A stretch of 64,000 nt of DNA from Veillonellaceae bacterium SB90 (GTDB taxonomy: Bacteria; Bacillota; Negativicutes; Selenomonadales; Selenomonadaceae). Below, in pieces: positions 58,149 to 64,000 of this stretch. Every line of letters starts with the position of its first letter. The stretch's first letter is position 1. A model generated the notes under the pieces. The model was not told the origin of the DNA. It saw nothing but the letters and a program-made list of their open reading frames with translations, and did not search any database. The stretch spans positions 1 to 64,000 of the forward strand of contig CABJCJ010000008.1 of NCBI GenBank assembly GCA_902364065.1, read 5' to 3'. The translations under genes were made by a program, and so were the position numbers.

Positions 58149-58244
58149 GTCCACAGTTTCTGGGGATAAAACTTGTGCAATCTGTGGATAAGTTGTGATA
58201 AACATCTTGTGTTATCCACAGATTGCACGTTGGACGGTGGATAA
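58147..58244. repeat. Cluster of DnaA-box-like sites with a perfect 17-bp inverted repeat
   Basis: Five 9-mers match the DnaA box TTATCCACA: 58147-58155 (+, TTGTCCACA), 58161-58169 (-, one mismatch), 58183-58191 (-, perfect), 58212-58220 (+, perfect) and 58236-58244 (-, one mismatch). The two perfect boxes lie inside the arms GTGCAATCTGTGGATAA (58175-58191) and TTATCCACAGATTGCAC (58212-58228), spaced by 20 bp. No dnaA or dnaN is nearby, so a DnaA-titration or DnaA-regulated promoter site is more likely than an origin. Confidence 0.7.
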
Positions 58245-58254
58245 ATGCGCCAGC

Positions 58255-58296
58255 GTAACAACCGTTACGTCCTTCTGCGCCGTTTTCCGGTAAACT
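58255..58296 (+). promoter_or_regulatory. ygbA promoter with CRP/FNR-type operator GTAAC-N4-GTTAC
   Basis: GTAACAACCGTTAC (58255-58268) is centred at 58261.5, exactly 29.5 bp before TAAACT (58291-58296). It is the same site and geometry as at hcp. The operator begins 10 bp after the last DnaA-like box. Confidence 0.75.
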
Positions 58297-58332
58297 GAAA
58301 CGTAAACGGAAAACAAGACAGGAGGTGAAGCG

Positions 58333-58677
58333 ATGGAAGAACAGTCTGTGGAAAAAAAGCGGCAGCAGGAATGCCGGACGGTGGAGGAAATCATCCGCCT
58401 GTATTGCCGCGGTCATCATCATGAGCGTCAGGGGAAGATGCTCTGCCCGGAATGCCAGGAACTCGCGGATTACGCGCTGGCGCGGATTCGTCACTGTCCG
58501 CGCATGGCGGAGAAGACGTTTTGCAGTGTCTGCCCCATCCATTGCTACGCGCCGGAAAAACGCCGCCAGATCCTCCGCGTCATGCGTTATGGCGGCTGGC
58601 GCATGCTCTTTTACCACCCCGTCATGGCCCTTCATCACATGCTGCTGAGCTGGAAATGGCATCGGAAACACGGGTGA
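58333..58677 (+). CDS. ygbA: YgbA family protein (nitrous-oxide-stimulated promoter family)
   Basis: YgbA proteins are small, cysteine-rich and made in response to NO. In enterobacteria the gene is under NsrR control and helps recovery from nitrosative stress. The 114 residues show the family pattern of clustered cysteines (MLCPECQEL; CSVCPIHCYAPEKRR) and the segment MRYGGWRMLFYHPVMALHH. GGAGGTG precedes the ATG. The hcp-like operator upstream puts it in the same regulon as hcp. Its biochemical activity is not known to me. Confidence 0.9.
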   Translation: MEEQSVEKKRQQECRTVEEIIRLYCRGHHHERQGKMLCPECQELADYALARIRHCPRMAEKTFCSVCPIHCYAPEKRRQILRVMRYGGWRMLFYHPVMALHHMLLSWKWHRKHG

Positions 58678-58695
58678 GGGTTGTGTTCTCCGATA

Positions 58696-58707
58696 GTAAA
58701 CGTTTAG
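58696..58707. promoter_or_regulatory. LacI-type operator-like palindrome
   Basis: GTAAACGTTTAG contains the perfect palindrome TAAACGTTTA, with the same AAACGTTT core as the gal operators. It lies about 48 bp upstream of the ABC transporter promoter's -35. Confidence 0.45.
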
Positions 58708-58730
58708 CGTTCAGTTTTGGCGATATTATT

Positions 58731-58767
58731 GCAGGATTTTGGATTGTTCCATCCTGCTTATTTTTTT
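58731..58767 (+). terminator. Terminator of ygbA overlapping the next promoter
   Basis: GCAGGAT (58731-58737) pairs with ATCCTGC (58751-58757), followed by TTATTTTTTT. The right half of the hairpin is the spacer of the promoter at 58744-58772. Confidence 0.65.
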
Positions 58768-58772
58768 ATAAT
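58744..58772 (+). promoter_or_regulatory. Promoter of the ABC transporter operon
   Basis: TTGTTC (58744-58749), a 17-bp spacer and TATAAT (58767-58772), with a leader of about 70 nt. Confidence 0.6.
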
Positions 58773-58847
58773 GAAAATAAATCAGATATGTCAGAATTTT
58801 ATTTACAGAATTACAGCGTTCCATCAGGAAATTGGGGAGGGGATAGC

Positions 58848-59967
<1,120 letters not shown>

Positions 59968-59975
<8 letters not shown>

Positions 59976-61617
59976 GAAAATACACTGGGACTTCTGGACG
60001 GGCATCACGCTGCTGTCCATCGGCGTCTTTACGCTGTTCCTCATCTACCCGCTGTTCTCCCTGTTTGTCAGTGCCTTCCAGGACCCCGATACCGGCGCCT
60101 GGAGCATGCAGAATTTCGCGCATTTCTTTGACCGCAAGTATTACTATCAGTCGATGATCAACAGCTTCTCCGTCACGACCTGCGTGACGATCCTCGCGGT
60201 CATCATCGGCACGATTGTCGCGTACTTCATGACGCTCTACAAGATCAAGTTCAAGAATGTCGTCGAAATCTGCATCGTCATCTCGCTGCTCTCGCCGCCG
60301 TTCATCGGTGCGTATTCCTGGATTCTTATCGGCGGGCGCAACGGCTACATCACGCGCTTCCTGGCCGAGTACGGCATTGATTTTCCTTCGATTTACGGTT
60401 TTGCGGGTATCCTGCTCGTGCTGACGCTCAAGCTTTACCCATTCATCTACCTCTATGTGGCCGGTGCGATGAAAAACATCGATTCGGCACTCATCGAGGC
60501 GGCGGAGAGCCTCGGCTGCAGCGGCATCCGCAAGGTCATCACGATCATCGTGCCGCTGATTACGCCGACCATCCTCGCCGGTGCCCTGATGGTCTTCATG
60601 AACGCGATGGCAGACTTCGGCACGCCGATGCTCATCGGCGAGGGCTACAACGTCATGCCCGTCATGATCTATTCGGAATTCATCAATGAAGTCGGCGACC
60701 AGGCCAATTTCGCCGCTGCCATGGCAGCCCTGATGGTCCTGATTACCTCGACAATCTTCATGCTGCAGAAATACATCGTCAACCGCAAATCCTTCACGAT
60801 GAGTTCGCTGCGGCCCATGCAGGTCGGCGAGCTTCACGGCTGGAAGAAAGCCGCCGTGCATCTCTTCATCTATCTGCTCGTCGCCCTGTCGCTGATCCCG
60901 CAGCTCGTCGTCATCTACACGTCGTTCCTCAAGACGAGCGGTTCGATCTTCGTCGACGGGTATTCGCTTGACAGCTACCGCACGATTTTCGAGAATCTCG
61001 GCACGGCCATCTCGAATACGTACCTCTTCAGCACGACGGCCATGGTGGTCATCATCTTCCTCGGCATGACCATTGCCTACCTGACAACGCGCAAGAAGAG
61101 CTGGCTCACCGATCTCATCGATACACTGTCGATGTTCCCGTACATCATCCCGGGCTCTGTACTCGGTATCACACTGCTTTTGGCCTTCAATGAAGAGCCG
61201 CTGCTGCTCTCGGGCACGGCCGCGATCATCATCATCTCGCTGATCATCCGGCGCCTGCCGTACACGCTGCGCTCAAGCTCGGCTATCCTCTACCAGCTGA
61301 GTCCGAGCATGGAAGAAGCATCCATCAGCCTCGGGGCATCGCCTCTCAAGACGTTCTTCAAGATCACGGCTGTCATGATGCTGCCGGGCGTCATGAGCGG
61401 TGCCATCCTTTCGTGGATCACGGCCATTAACGAATTGTCGAGCTCCATCATCCTGTTCACGGGCGCGACGAAGACGATGTCGGTCGCTATCTACACCGAA
61501 GTCATCCGCGCCAGCTATGGCACAGCGGCAGCGTTGTCGACCATCCTGACCCTGACGACGATTACGGCCATGGTGATTTTCTTCAAGGTATCGGGGCGTC
61601 ACGATGTCACGCTTTGA
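59968..61617 (+). CDS. ABC transporter permease, duplicated FbpB/AfuB type
   Basis: The 549-residue protein fuses two homologous six-helix permease halves, each with an EAA coupling loop (IEAAESLGCSGIRKVITIIV near 180; MEEASISLGASPLKTFFKIT near 450). This double permease is typical of ferric-iron and AfuB-type transporters. The ATG overlaps the end of the ATPase gene (coupled translation). A binding-protein gene follows after 58 bp. Confidence 0.93.
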
Positions 61618-61675
61618 TGTTGGGAAGTCTGTATGTTTATTTTCATATCGTTTTATCAAAAGGAGGAGATTTGTC

Positions 61676-62722
61676 ATGAAGTGGAAGAAGATTGTCGCGG
61701 CCCTGCTCGGTGCAGCCGTCATGACGACCTGTTTCGCAGGCTGCGGCGGCAGCCAGTCGGCCTCGAAGGATTCGTCGGGATCGGGCAGTGACGACAACAA
61801 GCTCGTCATCTATTGTCCGCATCCGCTGTCCTTCATCAATCCGCTCGTAGAGGAATTCGAGAAGGAAAGCGGCATCAAGGTCGAGGTCGTGGCAGCTGGC
61901 ACGGGCGAGCTCCTGAAGCGCGTGGAGTCGGAGAAAGCCAATCCGCTCGGCGATATCTTCTGGGGGGGATCGCTTTCGACGATGAAGCCGAAAGCCGACT
62001 TGTTTGAACCGTACAAGTCCGTCAACGAAGACCATATCCAGGCGGCCTTCAAGAACACCGAAGGCTCGATGACGCGCTTCACGGATATTCCGAGCGTCAT
62101 CATGGTCAATACGGATCTCATCGGCGACATCAAGGTGGAAGGCTATGAAGACCTGCTGAACCCGGCACTCAAGGGCAAGATCGCGATGGCCGATCCGTCG
62201 AAATCATCTTCGGCTTATGAACACCTCATCAACATGCTCTATGCGATGGGCAACGGCAATCCCGACAACGGCTGGGATTACGTCACGAAGTTCTGCAAGA
62301 ACCTCGACGGCAAACTGCTCTCCGGTTCGTCGGCCGTCTATAAGGGCGTAGCCGACGGCGAATACGTCGTGGGCTGCACGTTCGAAGAAGGCGGCGCGAA
62401 ATATGTCGCAGACGGTGCGCCGGTCAAGCTCGTTTACATGAAGGAAGGCGTCATCTCGAAGCCCGATGGCATCTACATCATCAAGAACGCCAAGCACATG
62501 GAGAATGCCAAGAAGTTCATCGACTTTGTCACGAGCAAGGAAGCCCAGACCCTGATCACGCAGAAGCTGCATCGCCGCAGCGTCCGCGATGACGTGCCGG
62601 CACCGGCCGGACTTGAGGAGAAATCCCAGATCCACATCATCACCGATGACGAGCAGGTCGTGAACCAGAACAAGAAGGCATGGCTCGATAAATTCAAGGA
62701 TATCTTTACGAGCGTGCAGTAA
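61676..62722 (+). CDS. ABC transporter solute-binding lipoprotein, FbpA/AfuA type
   Basis: The 348-residue precursor has a lipoprotein signal with FAGC (Cys23) and a type II binding-protein fold: KLVIYCPHPLSFINPLVEEF, GIKVEVVAAGTGELLKRVE, then GDIFWGGS and IAMADPSKSSSAYEH. Relatives bind ferric iron, hexose phosphates (AfuA) or 2-aminoethylphosphonate. A sensor-kinase gene downstream and an AAACGTTT site upstream favour a carbon or sugar-phosphate substrate over iron, but this is an inference. AGGAGGAG precedes the ATG at 61676. Confidence 0.9.
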   Translation: MKWKKIVAALLGAAVMTTCFAGCGGSQSASKDSSGSGSDDNKLVIYCPHPLSFINPLVEEFEKESGIKVEVVAAGTGELLKRVESEKANPLGDIFWGGSLSTMKPKADLFEPYKSVNEDHIQAAFKNTEGSMTRFTDIPSVIMVNTDLIGDIKVEGYEDLLNPALKGKIAMADPSKSSSAYEHLINMLYAMGNGNPDNGWDYVTKFCKNLDGKLLSGSSAVYKGVADGEYVVGCTFEEGGAKYVADGAPVKLVYMKEGVISKPDGIYIIKNAKHMENAKKFIDFVTSKEAQTLITQKLHRRSVRDDVPAPAGLEEKSQIHIITDDEQVVNQNKKAWLDKFKDIFTSVQ

Positions 62723-62748
62723 GATTGACACTTCGATATGATTACGGG

Positions 62749-62781
62749 AGGAGGAACCGCTGTGAGGCTGTTCCTCCTTTT
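62749..62781 (+). terminator. Intrinsic terminator of the ABC operon
   Basis: AGGAGGAAC pairs with GTTCCTCCT around a 12-nt loop and is followed by TTTTG. Confidence 0.8.
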
Positions 62782-62797
62782 GTGCTGCAATCGAGTA

Positions 62798-62826
62798 TGT
62801 ACAGATTCCTGCTGTACCGTTATACT
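62798..62826 (+). promoter_or_regulatory. Promoter of the sensor kinase gene with overlapping dyad
   Basis: TGTACA (62798-62803), a 17-bp spacer and TATACT (62821-62826). The perfect repeat GTACAG-N7-CTGTAC (62799-62817) covers the -35 and spacer, a likely regulator site. Confidence 0.5.
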
Positions 62827-62859
62827 AAAATGAGAATGGTGGGAAAGGGGGCGGACGGT

Positions 62860-64000
62860 TTGCGGACGTTTCAGGATGAAGTGCGGCGTGCCCTGACGAA
62901 GTATGCACTTTTGCCAACGCTTTTTCTGGCTGTCATCGGGCTCGTGCTCGTCGGAATCAGCTGGGAACGATACGTCGTCGTGGCCAGCGATGAAAGCCGC
63001 GTTGTTGCAGCCGAGGTCATAGCAGGCATCCTCCGCGACTATAACGGCAGGACACAGACCGTGGCAGAGATGGCGACAACTGCCGGCATCGGGCAGCTGC
63101 GCCATGATGCGGCGGCTCGTGCCGAGCTCTACGGTTACCTTTACCATGAAGTCAACATCGCGCACGACGGCACGCTGTTCTTCCTGCTGGATCGGGAGGA
63201 AAAGCTCGTCCTCGGCAGCTGGGATTACCTGCCCGAGGGGCTGGCGACGCTCGGCAGCCAGTGGGGCATCCTGCGTCGCCTGAAGGAACAACCGTCTGAG
63301 CCGCAGGCGGAATTCATTGCCCATGAAGCCCTGTATGAAGATGACGACCTCGTCATCGGCCGGGCCATCTGCGATGAGGAGGGACATCTGCAGGGCTATA
63401 TCCTCTTCCTGCTGCCCGGGCGCTATCTGCGCAGCAATATCACGTCCCCGTATCTGGATTTCGTGCTGCAGGACCGGTTCGGCAATACCTGTGTCCGGAC
63501 GGGCAGCAGCTATACGACAGGCGGTCTGCGCAAGCTCGCACCGGAAATCCGGCGCACGAATCACTGGCTGGCGGAGTTCCGCCATCAGGAGTATTATGTG
63601 ACGCAGCAGCCCGTGGCCGACGGAGCGTTCACGCTCTTTACCGTCATGCCGGTTTCGAGCCTGCTCCAGCGCTATTATCTGGGGATCGGCATCGTGGCCG
63701 GCGTGCTGCTGCTCATGATCCCTATCCTGCTCGTCAGCGTGCGGCGCGAGAGCCGCGCACGCGCGCGGGCGATTGCCGAGGAAGAAGCGAGAGCCACGGC
63801 CGTTTCTGAGATGCGGCGCCTCGAGAGCCAGTTCAACCCGCATTTCCTGTTCAACACGCTGGAGAACATCAAATTCATGGTCAAGCTCGACCCGCAGGCA
63901 GCACAGCGTATGCTCATGGATTTGTCGCGCATCCTGCGCTACAGCATCAAGGGCGAGGAACGCAAGGTAACGCTGCGCGAAGACCTCTCGTACACGCACA
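62860..64000 (+). CDS. LytS/YesM-type sensor histidine kinase, truncated by the window end
   Basis: The first 380 residues are visible. There is a membrane helix (about 14-34), an extracytoplasmic sensor (about 35-265), a second helix (about 268-290), and the start of the His_kinase domain with the phosphoacceptor motif QFNPHFLFNTLENIKF (near 328). Kinases of this class usually pair with an AraC- or LytTR-type response regulator, presumably beyond the window, and sense the solute of a neighbouring ABC transporter. The start is TTG 62860 after GGAAAGGGGG. ATG codons at 62830 and 62836 lie at or near the predicted transcription start. Confidence 0.85.
   Translation, partial: MRTFQDEVRRALTKYALLPTLFLAVIGLVLVGISWERYVVVASDESRVVAAEVIAGILRDYNGRTQTVAEMATTAGIGQLRHDAAARAELYGYLYHEVNIAHDGTLFFLLDREEKLVLGSWDYLPEGLATLGSQWGILRRLKEQPSEPQAEFIAHEALYEDDDLVIGRAICDEEGHLQGYILFLLPGRYLRSNITSPYLDFVLQDRFGNTCVRTGSSYTTGGLRKLAPEIRRTNHWLAEFRHQEYYVTQQPVADGAFTLFTVMPVSSLLQRYYLGIGIVAGVLLLMIPILLVSVRRESRARARAIAEEEARATAVSEMRRLESQFNPHFLFNTLENIKFMVKLDPQAAQRMLMDLSRILRYSIKGEERKVTLREDLSYTH

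Noticed and set aside
58147-58244. Reading the DnaA-box cluster as the chromosomal origin
   Set aside because: No dnaA, dnaN, rpmH or similar origin-proximal genes are present and there is no obvious AT-rich unwinding region. Regulation or titration is the safer reading.
58452-58847. A 132-codon N-terminal extension of the ABC ATPase
   Set aside because: It runs through ygbA in another frame, the ygbA terminator and the operon promoter. ATG 58848 has a strong ribosome site and gives the usual ATPase N-terminus.

Overview
The window reads as a chromosomal segment of a GC-rich (high-50s % by eye), anaerobic, diderm Firmicute, most likely class Negativicutes (Selenomonas/Mitsuokella-like). This is an inference from gene content: a YaaT/RicT-holB-trmN6-rsmI block of Firmicutes type, Firmicutes-type gal genes, a minimal Ccm system beside NrfHA, a TAXI TRAP transporter, tRNAs with encoded CCA, and strong Shine-Dalgarno sites throughout. 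I see no insertion sequence, prophage, CRISPR array or rRNA operon, and codon usage looks uniform.

Layout. 1-5.2 kb: small membrane protein, an AAA+ regulator of the sigma-54-activator family without a recognisable GAFTGA loop, trmB, an ftsW-type SEDS gene and a 3D-domain wall protein. 5.4-10.8 kb: a complete livJHMGF branched-chain amino acid transporter followed by a CBS-ACT sensor gene. 11-14.6 kb: a TAXI TRAP transporter (binding protein, DUF1850 protein, fused permease). 14.7-17.5 kb: a Fur/PerR-family regulator, tRNA-Ser(CGA), rpmF (only 59 codons), a FakA/DAK2-like protein and tRNA-Arg(CCT). 17.6-24.6 kb: hcp, a CRP/FNR regulator and ccmABCEF. 24.7-29.7 kb: an unrecognised protein and a LysR regulator, divergent from a fumarase-superfamily lyase and a DASS anion transporter. 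29.8-31.6 kb: nrfHA. 31.7-35.3 kb: OPT and DAACS transporters on the minus strand. 35.5-45.5 kb: an RsmH paralogue, a TrxB-like reductase, a ~190-bp imperfect palindrome, a PAP2 phosphatase, a PucR/CdaR-type regulator, then holB-ricT-trmN6-rsmI and an M18 aminopeptidase. 45.5-50.7 kb: galKETR with two LacI-type operators. 50.7-58.1 kb: a glucosaminidase-TPR protein, metG-tatD, a second 3D-domain wall protein, a small helical protein and brnQ. 58.1-64 kb: a DnaA-box cluster, ygbA, an Fbp/Afu-type ABC transporter and the start of a LytS-type sensor kinase.

The most coherent system is a nitrite/NO regulon in four transcription units: hcp, the CRP/FNR gene with ccmABCEF, nrfHA, and ygbA. Each has a 14-bp palindrome whose centre lies exactly 29.5 bp upstream of the first base of a -10 box, i.e. 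about -41.5, the class II activator position, and none has a good -35. Two half-site codes are used: GTAAC-N4-GTTAC (hcp, ygbA) and GTTGC-N4-GCAAC (regulator-ccm, nrfHA). At nrfHA the palindrome is also the stem of the upstream gene's terminator. The ccm set has no CcmG/CcmH and its CcmE ends in a Cys-xxx-Tyr motif, the natural variant known from Desulfovibrio-type systems.

Other notable structure: five DnaA-box-like sites in 98 bp, two of them inside a perfect 17-bp inverted repeat, directly upstream of the ygbA operator; a DAK2 protein without its metal/nucleotide motif; and a brnQ leader with a terminator preceded by Val-Val-Ile-Leu codons.
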